DNA of 64,000 bases from Metamycoplasma phocicerebrale (lineage in GTDB: Bacteria; Bacillota_I; Bacilli_A; Mycoplasmatales; Metamycoplasmataceae). Shown here in pieces: positions 9,838 through 21,548 of the stretch. A program made the translations under genes and the position numbers. The notes under the pieces are model-generated. The model did no database searches, was not told the DNA's origin, and saw only the letters and a list, made by a program, of their open reading frames with translations. Where the stretch lies: the NCBI RefSeq assembly GCF_003383595.3, contig NZ_CP033058.2, forward strand, positions 558,001-622,000. The letters run 5' to 3'. Each line of letters begins with the position of its first letter. Position 1 is the first letter of the stretch.

Positions 9838-11163
9838 TTATTCTAAAATACCTTTTTTTAATTGTGGATTAGCAGCCATTTCTTTCATTTGTTTCGACAT
9901 TCTTTCAAAATCACTAATCAACATGTTATATTCTCTAGCGCTTCTTCCTGATCCCTTCATTATTCTTTCTTTTCTAGAGGAATTTTTTAATAATTTAGGG
10001 TTCTTTTTTTCTAGTTCAGTCATAGAATTTATTAAAAAAGTATAAATTTTAAATTTGTTTTCTGCTTCATCTATTTTTTCGTCGTTAATTTTATCTGCCA
10101 TTCCCGGAATCATTTTTAATATGGCCTTCATTTTACCTAGTTTTTTAATTTGGGCTAATGAATTCATTAAATCCGTTAAATCAAATTTACCACTAATCAT
10201 TTTATAGCCAATTTTTTTCATCATTTTTTCATCAACTTCTTCAGAAGCTTTTTCAATTAAACTTAAAACATCGCCCATTCCCAAAATACGATCAGCCATA
10301 CGATCAGGGTAAAATATTTCTAAACCAGAAATTTTTTCACTAACACCGATAAAAGCAATTGGAACATTTAATAAATGAGTAATACTTAAAGCGGCTCCAC
10401 CTCTTGCATTAGAATCAAGTTTTGTAATTATAGTACCATCTAAATGTAATTCTTCATGAAAGGTTTTTGCAGTATTAATTACATCTTGCCCACTCATTGC
10501 ATCCACAACTAAAAAAATATAATCAGGTTTTGTATATTTTTTAATATTTTTTAATTCATTCATTAATTGTTCGTCTATTGCTAAACGACCAGCAGTATCA
10601 ATTATTACTAAATCATTTTTATTGTTTTCTGCATGTTCTATAGCTTTCGAAGCAATTAAAACAGCATCATTTTCTTTTTGTGTATAAAAATTAGTTTGCG
10701 TTTGTTTTGCCAATTGTTCTAATTGTTCTCTCGCTGCGGGTCTATAAATGTCATCGCCTACTAACAATGGATTTTTAAAGATATCCTTCTTTTTAAAAAA
10801 TACTGAAAGTTTTGCAGCTGTAGTTGTCTTTCCTGAACCTTGCAACCCTACCATCATAATTTTTGTTAAAGATGATTTAGGTTTAATTTCTATTTTTTGA
10901 TTTCCTAAAATACTTGTTAATTCATCTTTAAATATCTTTAATACTGTTTTTTGTTGATTTAATTTACCAATAATTTGACTATTAATAGCTTTTTCTTTAA
11001 CTTGCTTAATAAAATTTTTTACAACAACTAGATTAACGTCTGCCTCCAATAACGCTAATTTTACATCTCTTAATACTTCTAAAATATCTTCTTCATTAAT
11101 AGATAATTTTTTATTAATCTTATCCATTGATTTTTGCATTCTTCTTTGTATAAAATCTAACAT
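9838..11163 (-). CDS. ffh: Signal recognition particle protein Ffh (SRP54)
   Basis: Ffh binds signal sequences and SRP RNA and delivers ribosomes to FtsY. The 441-residue product has the N domain, the GTPase G domain (GLQGSGKTTTAAKL, DTAGRL, TKLDSNARGGAAL) and the Met-rich M domain (MIPGM, KERIMKGSGRSAREYN, the SRP RNA-binding loop). The length is typical for mycoplasmas. TATAAT at 11170-11175 is 6 bases before the ATG, so the mRNA is predicted leaderless. No SRP RNA gene is visible nearby. Confidence 0.98.
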   Translation of the reverse strand: MLDFIQRRMQKSMDKINKKLSINEEDILEVLRDVKLALLEADVNLVVVKNFIKQVKEKAINSQIIGKLNQQKTVLKIFKDELTSILGNQKIEIKPKSSLTKIMMVGLQGSGKTTTAAKLSVFFKKKDIFKNPLLVGDDIYRPAAREQLEQLAKQTQTNFYTQKENDAVLIASKAIEHAENNKNDLVIIDTAGRLAIDEQLMNELKNIKKYTKPDYIFLVVDAMSGQDVINTAKTFHEELHLDGTIITKLDSNARGGAALSITHLLNVPIAFIGVSEKISGLEIFYPDRMADRILGMGDVLSLIEKASEEVDEKMMKKIGYKMISGKFDLTDLMNSLAQIKKLGKMKAILKMIPGMADKINDEKIDEAENKFKIYTFLINSMTELEKKNPKLLKNSSRKERIMKGSGRSAREYNMLISDFERMSKQMKEMAANPQLKKGILE

Positions 11164-11169
11164 GAAAAT

Positions 11170-11175
11170 ATTATA
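11170..11175 (-). promoter_or_regulatory. -10 box of ffh (leaderless)
   Basis: TATAAT on the minus strand ends 6 bases before ATG 11163, and no ribosome-binding site precedes the start. Confidence 0.55.
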
Positions 11176-11397
11176 ACAAAGTTGTATTTAATTATTAATA
11201 ATTAAACTAATCAATTTTTGATATATTGATTTTTTAAAATAAAATATAAAAAATAAAATTTATTTTAGCAAAATGGCTAATATTTAAATAATTTAATATA
11301 AAAATATATTAAAAACAATTATAAATTTCTTTTTTTGATAAAATTTTTTATATTCTTTTAAAAGTTATTTTAAAAAGCGAATTCAAATTGGAGGATT

Positions 11398-12774
11398 ATG
11401 GCTAATAATGAAAATAAAAATATTCAAGATGTAATAGCTCACTTAAAAAATCAAGGTTTTGTTTATCAAAATTCTGAAATTTATGGAGGTGTAGTTAATA
11501 CTTGAGATTACGGACCTTTGGCAACAGCTATGATGTCTCAAATTAAACAACAATGAGTTAATGACTTTATTAGAAAAGAAAAAAATTATCAAATAGATTC
11601 AAAAATAATAATGCATAAAAATATTTGAAAAGCTAGTGGGCATATTGATAATTTTTCTGATTTTTTAATAGAAAATAAGATCAATAACAAAAGATATAGA
11701 GCAGACCATATAGTAAAAGATCTTTTTCCAGAAATAAATGTTGAAAAATATAGTTTTGAAGACTTAGAAAAAATTATTAAAGAGAAAGTTAAAAAATATG
11801 ACGGTTCAAATACAGATTGAGGAATTATTAGACCATTTAATTTAATGTTTAAAACTCAAATGGGAGCCATTGATAACAGCTCTTCTGAAACTTTTTTAAG
11901 ACCGGAAACGGCTCAAGGTATATTTGTAAATTTTAAGAATTTAACACGTACAACAAGAGCTAAGTTGCCATTTGGTATAGGTCAAATAGGTAAAAGTTTT
12001 AGAAATGAAATAACTCCTAGAGATTTTATTTTTAGAACAAGAGAATTTGAACAAATGGAATTAGAATACTTTTGTGAAGAAAAAGATAGTGATCATTTTT
12101 ATAAATATTGGATAGAAAAATGTAAAAAATTGGTTTTAAGTCTAGGCCTAAAAGAAGAAAACATTAGAATTAGACCACATGAAAAAGAAGAATTAAGTCA
12201 TTATTCTAAGGGAACAAGTGATATCGAATATTTATTTCCTTTTGGATGAGGAGAACTATTAGGTATAGCTAATAGAGGAAATTATGATTTAAGTCAACAT
12301 ATGAAATATTCAGGCGAATCACTAGAATACTTAAAAGAAGATGGAACAAAAATTATCCCTTATATAATAGAACCTTCCATTGGATTAGATAGATTGCTAT
12401 TTGCATTATTAATTGATTCTTTTGAAATTGAAAAATTAGATAATAATGAAGAAAGAGTTGTTTTGAAATTGGATTATAAAATTTCTCCTTATCAATTAGC
12501 TATTTTACCTCTAATGAAGAAACTTACAGAACCAGCTAAAAAAATATTTGAAAATTTATTAGAAAAAACAAATTTACGTTTAGTTTATGATGAAACTGGT
12601 TCGATAGGAAAAAGATATAGAAGACAAGATGCTATAGGAACTCCATATTGTTTAACTGTTGATTTTGATACTATTGAAAAAAATACTGTAACAATAAGAA
12701 ATAGAGATAATATGAAGCAAGATACAATCTCTATTTATGAAATAGAACAATATTTAATAAAAAATAGTAAATAA
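11398..12774 (+). CDS. glyS: Glycyl-tRNA synthetase (dimeric, single-chain type)
   Basis: Charges tRNA-Gly; class II synthetase. The 458 residues include the N-terminal [20 protein letters not shown], the [11 protein letters not shown] and YRADH elements, motif 2 [20 protein letters not shown], and motif 3 with EPSIGLDR, followed by an anticodon-binding domain ending near KNSK. This is the alpha2 form used by mycoplasmas and eukaryotes rather than the alpha2beta2 form. The start follows a strong GGAGG (11390-11394). The 234 bases upstream are AT-rich and contain no T-box that I can see. dnaG follows after 15 bases. Confidence 0.96.
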
Positions 12775-12789
12775 AAGAAATTAGGTGTA

Positions 12790-14706
12790 ATGATTAAAGA
12801 AAATGTTTGAGAATATGTTATATCTAATGCTGATATAGTAAATATAATAGGGGAATATGTAGCTTTAGAAAAACAAGGTAAAAACTATAAGGCATGCTGC
12901 CCATTTCATGGAGAAAAAACTCCATCTTTTGTTGTTAATAAGGAAAAAGGGATATTTAGATGTTTTGGATGTGGCAAAGGCGGGAATGTAATTAAATTTA
13001 TTGAATATAGAGAAAATTTAAGTTCTATTGAAGCTCTAAAATTTTTGGCTAAAAAACTTAATCTAGATATCAGCTCTTTTGGAAAATATTTGAATAAATC
13101 TAACGTTTCAAGTGAACATACAAAACTTTTTGAATTAAATAGTGCTGCTTTAGATTTTTTTAAATATCAAATAACATTTGAAAAAACTAAAGAATTAGAA
13201 GCTTTTTTAATTAAACGTGATTTAACTAAAGATATAATAAAAGAATTTGAAATAGGTTACGCAGCAAGTGAAAAAATAATTTATAATAAATTAAAAGAAT
13301 TAAATTTTGATACTTTTAGTATATTTAATTCTTCTTTAATTTCTTCTTATGAAAATAAAAATTTTTTTAACGATAGATTAATTTTTCCAATACATGATAA
13401 ATTTGGAAACGTTGTTGCTTTTTCAGGTAGAGATATAACAAACAATTCAGATCCCAAATATTTAAATAGTGCAGAAACTTTAGTATTTAAAAAAAATGAA
13501 GTAATGTTTAATTATTTTCATGCTAAAGAAGAAATATCGAAAACTAATGAAGTATATTTGGTTGAAGGTCAATTTGATTGCATAGCATTGTATAAATGTC
13601 AAATTAAAAATGCAGTTGCAATAATGGGAACTTCATTATCTCCAATTCATTTAAAAGAACTATCTAATAAAACAATTAATTTGTTTTTTGATAATGATAA
13701 GGCAGGCATAAATGCTACTTTAAAAAATTTAAAAATGATATTATATTATGCCAATAAATATAACTTAAATGTTAATATTATAAAAAACAATTTAAATAAA
13801 GATCCAGATGAATTATATAAATTGGATAATGGTAAAACTTTGTTAAATACAATTAATAACAAAATGGATATTGTGGAATATTTATATAATAAATTTAAAA
13901 ATGTTCACAATTCAAAAGCATCGGAAGCTATAAAATTTGAAAACTATAAAATTTTATTTGAATATATATATTATGTTAATAAACAATTAACTTTAACTTT
14001 ACAAAAAAAATTAAATGATAATAATATTCTAAATGAAAATATATTTAATTCGTATTTAGCTGATTTTTCAAAACCTAATTTTCCTTCTGATAAATCATTT
14101 GCTTCGAAAGTAAAAGAACAAAGAAAAAATGAAATAAATGAGAATTCTCATCTTGAGGAACAAAATAATTTTTTTATAGATAATAATCAAATAATAATCG
14201 ATAATATATCAAGCAAAAATTTGACTAGTTATCAACAGGAAAATACAAAAAACAGTTATTCTAATAAAAATAAAATCAACATTCTTAAGAAACAATTAAG
14301 TCCTCATTGAATTTTATTAAATGATATACTTTTAGCCACTTTATCACAACCTGAATTTGCCAAACAGTTTCAAAACGAGCAATTTCATTCGTTAACATTT
14401 GATGATAATATTCAACCAACTCGAGAATTAATATCTTATGTGGTCAAAAAGAATAAAGAAGGCAAAAAAGTTGGTATTAATAATATATTAGATAGTTTGA
14501 AAGAGGACATCAATAAAGAAAAAGAGCCTTTATTAAAAAAGAAGTTTGAACAATATTTTGAAGAAGCTCAATTAATTAAGGAAATGACTATTAGAAATGA
14601 TAGTATATTGGAATTAAAAAAATATAATCAGAAAATAAAAGAGTTAGTAGATCAAAAAAACAATCACAGCCCTAAAGAATTGATCACAAAAAAAGGAAAG
14701 GAATAA
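12790..14706 (+). CDS. dnaG: DNA primase
   Basis: Synthesises RNA primers at the replication fork. The 638-residue protein has the CHC2 zinc finger (CCPFHGEKTPSF, then CFGCGKGG), the conserved core with GRDI and the TOPRIM domain (VEGQFDCIAL, AIMGTSL, LFFDNDKAG), followed by a long Lys/Asn-rich C-terminal helicase-binding region. FDNDKAG replaces the common FDGDKAG but keeps both acidic residues. It lies between glyS and rpoD, 2 bases before rpoD, the conserved dnaG-rpoD (macromolecular synthesis) order. Confidence 0.96.
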
Positions 14707-14708
14707 GT

Positions 14709-16256
14709 ATGGAAGAAAAAGATTTAATGAATTCGATTGAATTAACTGTCCAAATAATAGAAAAAGAAATAAAAAAACTTCAAAAAAAAGATCCTTCAAA
14801 AAAAGTTTTATCTCAAGAAGAAGTTTTTGATATTATCGATAAGAAAAAACTTTATATTGATGAAGAAGAAGCTGATTTATTTTTGGCTAAACTATTTGAA
14901 AAAAATCTTATTAAAAATGAAGTTGATGAAGGTGATAACGATGAAGTTATTGATTTACTAGAAGAAGCAGAACTAGATGAAAAAGATTTAAAAGATATTG
15001 ATAATGAAGAAATAGATAATGAAGAAATAGATGTTGATTCTGAATATGATGATAGTACTATGATAAATAATGATCATACTCCTGAAACTTCAAAAGAAGA
15101 AGAAATTTATGACGAGGACCAAGATTATATTTCTAATAATTTAAAATTATCTTCTCCGAATGATGAATATGACGAATACGATGATTATGATCTAGATGAC
15201 TATGATGACTATGATGATATGCCTTGAAAACCCAACAAAAAAACTTCTGATGATTTTGAGGCTTCAAAACTTCTTAAAAATTATGACAATCAAGAAATTA
15301 AAATTAATAGCATAAATAAAAGCCCCGAAAATAATAATTTATCAAACCGTTTAACCGAAACAAATGATATTGTAAAATGATATATGAGATGAATTGGCAA
15401 ATATGGTAAATTGCTAACGGCTAAAGAAGAAAGAGATTTAGCTGAAAAAATGGAAAACGCAAAAGAAGCAGGCAATGAATATAAATTTAAAAAAGCTAGG
15501 GATTTATTAGTAAACCGAAATTTAAGATTAGTTATTAACAATGCTAAAAAATATAAGAATAGAGGGCTCAGTTTTATAGATTTAATTTCAGAAGGAAATT
15601 TGGGTATTATGAAAGCAGTATCTAAATATGATTATAAGACTGGTTACAAATTTTCGACTTATGCTACATGATGAATTAGACAAACTATAACTCGTGCAGT
15701 AGCAGATCAAGCTAGAACAGTAAGAGTTCCTGTGCATATGGTTGAAACAATTAATAAAATTTTAAAAATTGAAAGAGAATTGCAACAAGAACAAGGTTAT
15801 CCTCCTACTGATGAACAAATTGCTAAAGCTTATGGACCTGATTTTACACCCGAAAAAGTTAGATATATAAGAAAAATTAATATTGATCCAATTTCGTTGG
15901 ATAAAAATATTGGCAAAGAAGAAAATTCAAGTTTTTCTGATTTTGTCAGAGATGAAAGTATAATTAGCCCAACCAATTTTGCAAGTCAAGAAGAATTGAG
16001 CGTTATATTAAATGACATGATTAATTCATTACCAGATGAATCAGATCGTATTTTAATTAGAAAAAGATATGGTGTAGCAGACCCTGAAGGCGAACAATAT
16101 AGACCTCACTCATTGGATGAATTATCTAAAGAATTAGGTATTACTAAAGAAAAAGTTCGTCAAATAGAAGCTAAAGTTTTGCGTAAATTAAAACACCCAC
16201 AAAAACGTAAAAAATTAAAAGAATTCTTTATGAATGAAAGTTATGATTTAGATTAA
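14709..16256 (+). CDS. rpoD: Primary sigma factor RpoD/SigA
   Basis: The housekeeping sigma factor that directs RNA polymerase to -10/-35 promoters. Of 515 residues, the last 290 carry region 2 ([48 protein letters not shown]), region 3 and region 4 ([37 protein letters not shown]). The N-terminal 215 residues are extremely acidic, with repeats of DNEEI and a run of DYDDYDD-type residues around 155-172. The start ATG is 2 bases after the dnaG stop. Confidence 0.97.
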
Positions 16257-16267
16257 TCGAGGAAAAA

Positions 16268-17113
16268 ATGATAAAAATAGGAAGTCATATTTCGTTTTCA
16301 AAACCAAATTATCTAGCCGGGGCCGCTCAAGAATCAATAGAAAATGGAGCAAATTGTATGATGATTTATTTAGGAGCTCCACAAACAACATTTAGAGTTT
16401 CAGAAGCAAATTATCGATTAGAAGAATACAAGCGACTTTATTCCAACAAAATTCTACCAGAAGATATTGTAATTCATGCCCCTTATATAGTAAATCCTTC
16501 CAATCCATCTAAAGCTAATTTTGCTATAGAATTTCTTGTAAAAGAAATTGAACGAATGAATTACATAGGTGCTCAATATTTAGTATTGCATCCTGGCACA
16601 CACACAACATATACTATTGAAGAAGCGAAAAAAAGTTTAATTAAATCATTGAAAAGTATTATTAATAAAACTAAAAATGTAATTATAACACTTGAAACAA
16701 TGGCTGGTAATGGCTCTAATTATTGCAATACATTTGAAATTTTGAGAGATATTATAAAAGAAGTAAATAGCGATAGAGTCGCTATATGTCTTGATACTTG
16801 TCATGTTTGAGATGCAAATTATAATATTAAAAAATATGATGAATTTAAAAAATATTTAAAAGAAAACCATTTTTTAGAACTTATTAAGGTTATTCACTTA
16901 AACGATTCTAAAAATGATATAAATTCTAGAAAAGATAGGCACGCTAATATTAATAAAGGATATATTGGTTTAGATACATTAAGAAATTTTGTTTTTGATA
17001 AAGACTTTGATAATATTCCTATTATTCTAGAAACACCTTATATTGGTAACAAACCTCCTTACAAAGAAGAAATTGCTTTATTATTAAATAAGCAAGAACC
17101 GACGTTGTTTTAA
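16268..17113 (+). CDS. nfo: Deoxyribonuclease IV (endonuclease IV, AP endonuclease)
   Basis: Cuts DNA 5' of abasic sites in base-excision repair, using three zinc ions in a TIM barrel. The 281-residue protein contains [71 protein letters not shown] and ILETPY, which carry the zinc-binding His/Glu/Asp ligands. The start follows GAGGAAAAA, 11 bases after rpoD, so it is probably cotranscribed. Confidence 0.96.
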
Positions 17114-17114
17114 A

Positions 17115-17148
17115 AAAATCAAGTTCACAAAAACTTGATTTTATTTTT
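17115..17148. terminator. Bidirectional terminator between nfo and msrAB
   Basis: AAAATCAAGTT (17115-17125) pairs with AACTTGATTTT (17132-17142), with U-rich tracts in both directions. Confidence 0.8.
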
Positions 17149-18097
17149 GATTGTTCACAATTTCTTTAAAATATGGAAGATACTTTTCATAAATAGAATT
17201 TTCCAAATTTTTTATGCTTATAAATTTTAATGTTGCTCCATTAATGCAATATCTTAAAGATCCTTTATTTTTAGGCCCGTCATTAAATACATGTCCTAAA
17301 TGAGAATTTTGAATATTAGAAAGAGCTTCTATTCTATTCATATAATGAGAATTATCTAATTCATATTTTATTGAATCGGTCATAATAGGTTTAGTAAATG
17401 AAGGCCAACCACATCCGGCATCGTATTTATCTTCACTTAAAAATAGTGGCTCTTTGCTAATAATATCGACATAAATGCCTGATTGTGTATTTTCATTTAA
17501 GATTGAACTAAATGGTTTTTCAGTATTCTTATTTAACATTATATTAAGAATAAGTTCATCTAGATTTAACTTTTGTATTTCATCATTGTTTATTTTATTA
17601 AATTTAGCTAATGGTTGATTTAAAATATCTAAATTAATATGACAATATCCATTTGGATTTTTATCTAAATAGTTTTGATGATAATCTTCTGCCTTAATAA
17701 AATTAGCTAATTTTTGAATTTCTATTACTGTTTTTTTATTATTGTGATTCTTTTCGTATATTTTGATTGTTAAATTAGCACATTTTCTATCATAATCGTT
17801 TAGATAATATATTCCAGTTCGGTATTGTCGACCTATATCATTTCCTTGTCTATTTAAAGAATATGGATCTATTAATAACATAAAACGATCTAATATTTCT
17901 GCTATGTTAATAATGTTGTCATTATATTCAATTTCAACTGCTTCTGCATGGTCGGTATTCTTAATATTTTGATAATTTGTATCATTTGTATTCCCGTTCA
18001 CGTATCCGACAGTTGTTTTAATTATTCCTTTAATTTTTGAAAAATAAGCTTGGAGCCCTCAAAAGCAGCCTCCTGCTAAATATATTTTATTTATCAT
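17141..18097 (-). CDS. msrAB: Bifunctional methionine sulfoxide reductase MsrA-MsrB
   Basis: Repairs oxidised methionine: the MsrA part reduces the S- and the MsrB part the R-sulfoxide. The full gene starts at ATG 18097, where AAAAGGAG precedes it, because the frame crosses a TGA Trp in the MsrA active site GGCFWG. MsrA spans about residues 1-155 and also contains the conserved AEAVEIEY. MsrB spans about 175-318 with CGWPSF, HLGHVFNDGP and the catalytic RYCING. The zinc-binding CxxC pairs of many MsrB proteins are absent. A perfect palindrome lies in its upstream region. Confidence 0.95.
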
Positions 18098-18128
18098 AAA
18101 TACTCCTTTTATATTGAGATAAATTTTG

Positions 18129-18150
18129 CTAATATATTTTAATATATTAG
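18129..18150. repeat. 22-bp perfect palindrome upstream of msrAB
   Basis: CTAATATATT and its exact reverse complement AATATATTAG flank a TT centre. It sits about 30 bases before the msrAB start, just after the terminator of the upstream gene and next to a possible -10 (TATAAA). It could be an operator; AT-richness makes chance possible. Confidence 0.5.
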
Positions 18151-18186
18151 ATAAAAAAAATAAAAGAAAAACCTTTTATTTTTTAC
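18151..18186 (-). terminator. Terminator of the 6-TM protein gene
   Basis: AAAAATAAAAG and CTTTTATTTTT form a stem around AAAAAC. On the minus strand the stem is followed by a long U tract. It overlaps the stop codon of the gene ending at 18183. Confidence 0.6.
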
Positions 18187-19169
18187 AACTTTATATTAAC
18201 GTCTTTTTCATTATAAGCTTTATCATAAGTTGTTTTATAATCTTTTTTTAATTCTTTATTAGTTGAATAATTTAAAATAAATTCAGAAAAAGTTTTTTTA
18301 TCTGTAATTGTTCTTGCTGCTATCATAGCAAAAAAATCGATTGATTTCTTTCTTAGTGAATTTGATAGTATTAAAGAAGTAATTATAGAAATAAATCCGA
18401 AAGTCAAAGGGACAAACACTAATAAACTAAAATCAAATATAGATATGTGGCTTATAGCTTTTCAAATTTCAATTATATTAACAACTGAAACTATTGAAGT
18501 AACAAAAGCGATTGAACTAAATACTGAAGTTAGAATAAACAATTTAAATACTTTAGGTCATAATTCTTTTATTCTACTTTGAGCAATTTCCATATATGGA
18601 TAATAATTATTATTCATTGTTGGCACTGTTGATGCACCTTGACTCACATAACTTGCTAGTATAATAGAACTTAAAAATAAACCAGTATTATATCCAGATC
18701 TTCTTCTTAAACCTCAAGAAGATGATTTCTTATTCGATTTCCCACTAGCACCTAAAATAATTAATATCATAATTAAAGAAAACAATGTTATAAAAATTAT
18801 TGTTGCAAAAATAGTAAAAAAATTTCGATTCGGAGATTTTAATTTATATTCTTTATTAGAGGTTAAATTTTTTTCTAGTTTTTCAAATTTATTTTCATCG
18901 TAATATACTTTTCCGTAAGACATATATTTACCTAAAAATATTGTCGATAAAACAAAATATATAAAGAATAGTGAAGTAAAAATTGGTAATACGTATTTTT
19001 GATATGATTCCCATTTTAAAGAATCGTCAGTAAATCAATTTTTTCTAATAAAACAGCTAATTAAAAAACCTGCTGAAAATAAAAATCCTAAAAGAGATAT
19101 AAAAAACATTGAATTAGCTAAATATGATTTTTTTCAATTGTTTCATTTTTTTAATTCTATATTTTTCAT
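18183..19169 (-). CDS. Hypothetical 6-TM membrane protein
   Basis: A 328-residue protein spanning several TGA Trp codons, not recognised. Hydrophobic segments: FFISLLGFLFSAGFLIS, PIFTSLFFIYFVLSTIFL, FFTIFATIIFITLFSLIMIL, GLFLSSIILASYV, LFILTSVFSSIAFVTSIV and LLVFVPLTFGFISIITSLIL. Charged hydrophilic loops lie between TM2 and TM3 (with KFEKLEKNL) and at the C-terminus. TATAAT at 19178-19183 is 8 bases before the ATG, and no ribosome-binding site is seen. It sits alone between terminators. A transport or structural role cannot be told apart. Confidence 0.6.
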
Positions 19170-19235
19170 AATTTAACATTATATCATAAATTATTTTTAT
19201 TTTACTTTTATGCACCAACCATTGTTAATTTTTTT

Positions 19236-19275
19236 ATAAAAAAAATCAAGTTTTACCTTATAGCACTTGATTTTA
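19236..19275 (-). terminator. Terminator after the Xaa-Pro peptidase gene
   Basis: AAAATCAAGT (19242-19251) pairs with ACTTGATTTT (19265-19274). On the minus strand the stem is followed by TTTTTATAAAAAAA-type sequence with a T run. Confidence 0.65.
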
Positions 19276-19318
19276 ATTATTAACTCTTATAGCTTTATTT
19301 ATAATCCTCAGGACGACT

Positions 19319-20338
19319 TAAAACTCTAGATCCATCTTTTGTTACAAGAATTGTGTCTTCAACCCTAGCTCCACCTAAGCCTTCAACATAAATGCCTGGC
19401 TCTACTGTGATAATCATACCTTCTTCAAGAACTGCGTTACCAGCTCTTCTTCCTACTCCAGGCATTTCATGAACATCAATTCCTACACCATGTCCTGTAG
19501 AGTGAGTAAAGAATTTGCCATAACCTTTTGATTCTATGTAATCACGGCAAACTTTATCTATTTCAGAAGTTTCTATTCCTGGTTTAACAGCTTCGCGACC
19601 TAATCTTTGAGCTTCTGTTACTATTTCTAGTATTTTAACTAATTCTGGTGACTTAGGCTTTCCGAAAAAGAAAGTTCTTGTTATATCACTAGCTCATCCT
19701 TCAAATTGAGCTCCAAAATCTATTTTTACAATATCACCATCTGTTAGTTTCTTATTTGTTGGGTGGTGGTGTGGTTCTGCAGCATTTGATCCAAAAGCAA
19801 CAATGCTTTCAAAGCTTTCTTTTTCAGCGCCAAATAAGCGCATTAAATATCCCAATTTATTTGATACTTCTAATTCTGTCATACCTTCAGCTAAAATTTT
19901 CTTTAATTCTTCAAAAGCTTGTAATGAAATTAAACAAGCTTCTTGAACTTTTGAAAATTCTTCTTCATCTTTTTTAATTCTAAATTGTTTTGCTTTTAAA
20001 TTTTTAATTGTAGCTTTGGGTAAAAGTGTTTTAAAGTATTCTAAAGTTTGAACATTTAAGTAATCTTCTTCTATACCTATTGTTTTATAGTTTTTCTTTG
20101 ATAAAAATTTTCCGAATGAGTCTTTTTCTAATAAAATTACTTCAACATTTCTTGCATTTTTAGTTGCATATTCAATATATCTACCATCTACAAATAAATA
20201 TGCTTTTTCTTTTTCAATAACTAAAAAACCATCTGATGTTTGAACATTAGCATATCACAATCTTGTTTGTGGAGCTTCTGATATAACAGCATCTAATTTT
20301 AGATCTTCAAATAATTTGTTTAATTCTTGTCTTAACAT
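19319..20338 (-). CDS. pepP: M24 family metallopeptidase, Xaa-Pro aminopeptidase type
   Basis: Removes N-terminal residues preceding proline, supporting amino-acid supply from peptides. The 339 residues comprise a creatinase-like N-terminal domain (about 1-120) and the pita-bread catalytic domain with metal ligands in KIDFGAQFEGW followed by ASDITRTFFF, HEMPGVG, TVEPGIYVE and GGARVEDT. The His in EPHHHPT matches the substrate-binding loop. The start follows TAGGAGATTTAAG, 24 bases after rpmG. The exact substrate cannot be read from the sequence. Confidence 0.93.
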
Positions 20339-20362
20339 CTTAAATCTCCTAATTTATTTTAA

Positions 20363-20515
20363 TTATTTTTTTTCTTTATGGTCTGTATGTGCATTACACT
20401 TTGGGCAATATTTAGTTACTTCCATTTTTTCTGGGTGTAACTTCTTATTTTTCTTTGTAATGTAGTTTTCCATTTTACATTTTTCACATCTTAATGTTAA
20501 ACCTTCTCTTGGCAT
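20363..20515 (-). CDS. rpmG: 50S ribosomal protein L33
   Basis: A 50-residue protein with two CxxC pairs (CEKCK and CPKCN), so it is the zinc-binding form of L33. The ATG is preceded by a strong AAGGAGG. It lies just upstream of the peptidase gene on the same strand and is probably cotranscribed with it. Confidence 0.95.
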   Translation of the reverse strand: MPREGLTLRCEKCKMENYITKKNKKLHPEKMEVTKYCPKCNAHTDHKEKK

Positions 20516-20640
20516 TTTATCCTCCTTAATGTAGTATGTAAATGTTTAATTTTTATTGTTTAAAAATAATTATAAATTATATTATAAAAAGACCAGAAAT
20601 ATCTTATTTTATAATTTTTGTTATTTTAATTAATTAAAAT

Positions 20641-20668
20641 AAAAAAAGCCAGAAATTTATCTAGCTTT
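20641..20668 (-). terminator. Terminator after pgsA
   Basis: On the minus strand AGCTAGA pairs with TCTGGCT (one G-U), starting in the pgsA stop region, and is followed by TTTTTTTATTTT. Confidence 0.7.
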
Positions 20669-21548
20669 TAAAAAATGGTTCTTCATTTTCTATTTTTTGA
20701 GAATTAGGAATATCTTTTGAATCTTTTTCTAATTCATTTGTTTGTATTTTAATATCACTATTTTCATCATAATTATTTATGTTAATTTCTTCTGAATTAG
20801 TTGAATTTCTTAATTTTTCTTCTTCAATATCAATATTATATTGTTTGGAAATGCCTTTTAAGTATTTAGATAAATATATTATTCCACTTACTCATGATAA
20901 AATTAAACCAATAATTAAGGGGATATTTACATATAATATATATAAATCATTATTCATATATTTACCAGAATCTTCTTTTGCCATTCATGGCCCAGCAAAA
21001 GCTATAGCAATTAGCGCAATAGAAACTATAATTGTTTTTACTTTTCCTCATCAGTTAGCAGATATTTTAATATCCTTTTTAACAGCATACACTCTTGCCC
21101 CATCTACTAAAATATCTCTAATTATAAATAATATTGCCAATGGTAAATAACTATAATTCATTACCGATAAAAATATCAGCATTAAAGTTGTTGCTATTTT
21201 ATCGGCTATAGGATCAAATATCTTACCAAATTGTGATACAGTTTTTGTTTTTCTTGCTATATGACCATCAACAAAATCTGTAATCATTGAAATAATAAAA
21301 ATTGCAATATTTACTCAATAAATGGCTGATAAACCAACTTTATATGTTTGGTCACCTACTAAACTAATTTTGTTGTATCAAAATGCACCACCATATCTAA
21401 TAACAATAATAAAGGCAGCCGACATCAAAGCTATAAAAGGTATCATTAATACCATTCTTAAAACTGTTAGTCAATTAGCAACACCAAATTTAGACATAGG
21501 TTTTTTTTCAGTATTTTTTATTTTTATTCTTTTTTCTTTATTCTTCAT
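20661..21548 (-). CDS. pgsA: CDP-diacylglycerol--glycerol-3-phosphate 3-phosphatidyltransferase
   Basis: Makes phosphatidylglycerol phosphate from CDP-diacylglycerol in the membrane. The CDP-alcohol phosphotransferase signature is complete: DGHIARKTKTVSQFGKIFD followed by PIAD, around residue 95. Several membrane segments flank it. At 295 residues it is longer than usual (about 190-230): an acidic, Asn/Glu-rich tail of some 60 residues follows the last membrane helix. The ATG lies inside the end of the upstream gene (11-base overlap). Confidence 0.94.

Noticed and set aside
11176-11397. Possible T-box or riboswitch upstream of glyS
   Set aside because: The 230-base stretch is AT-rich, without a T-box bulge (TGGNACCGCG-like) or a terminator/antiterminator pair.
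19756-19977. Plus-strand open frame inside the peptidase gene
   Set aside because: It is a shadow of pepP, whose metal-binding motifs support the minus-strand reading.
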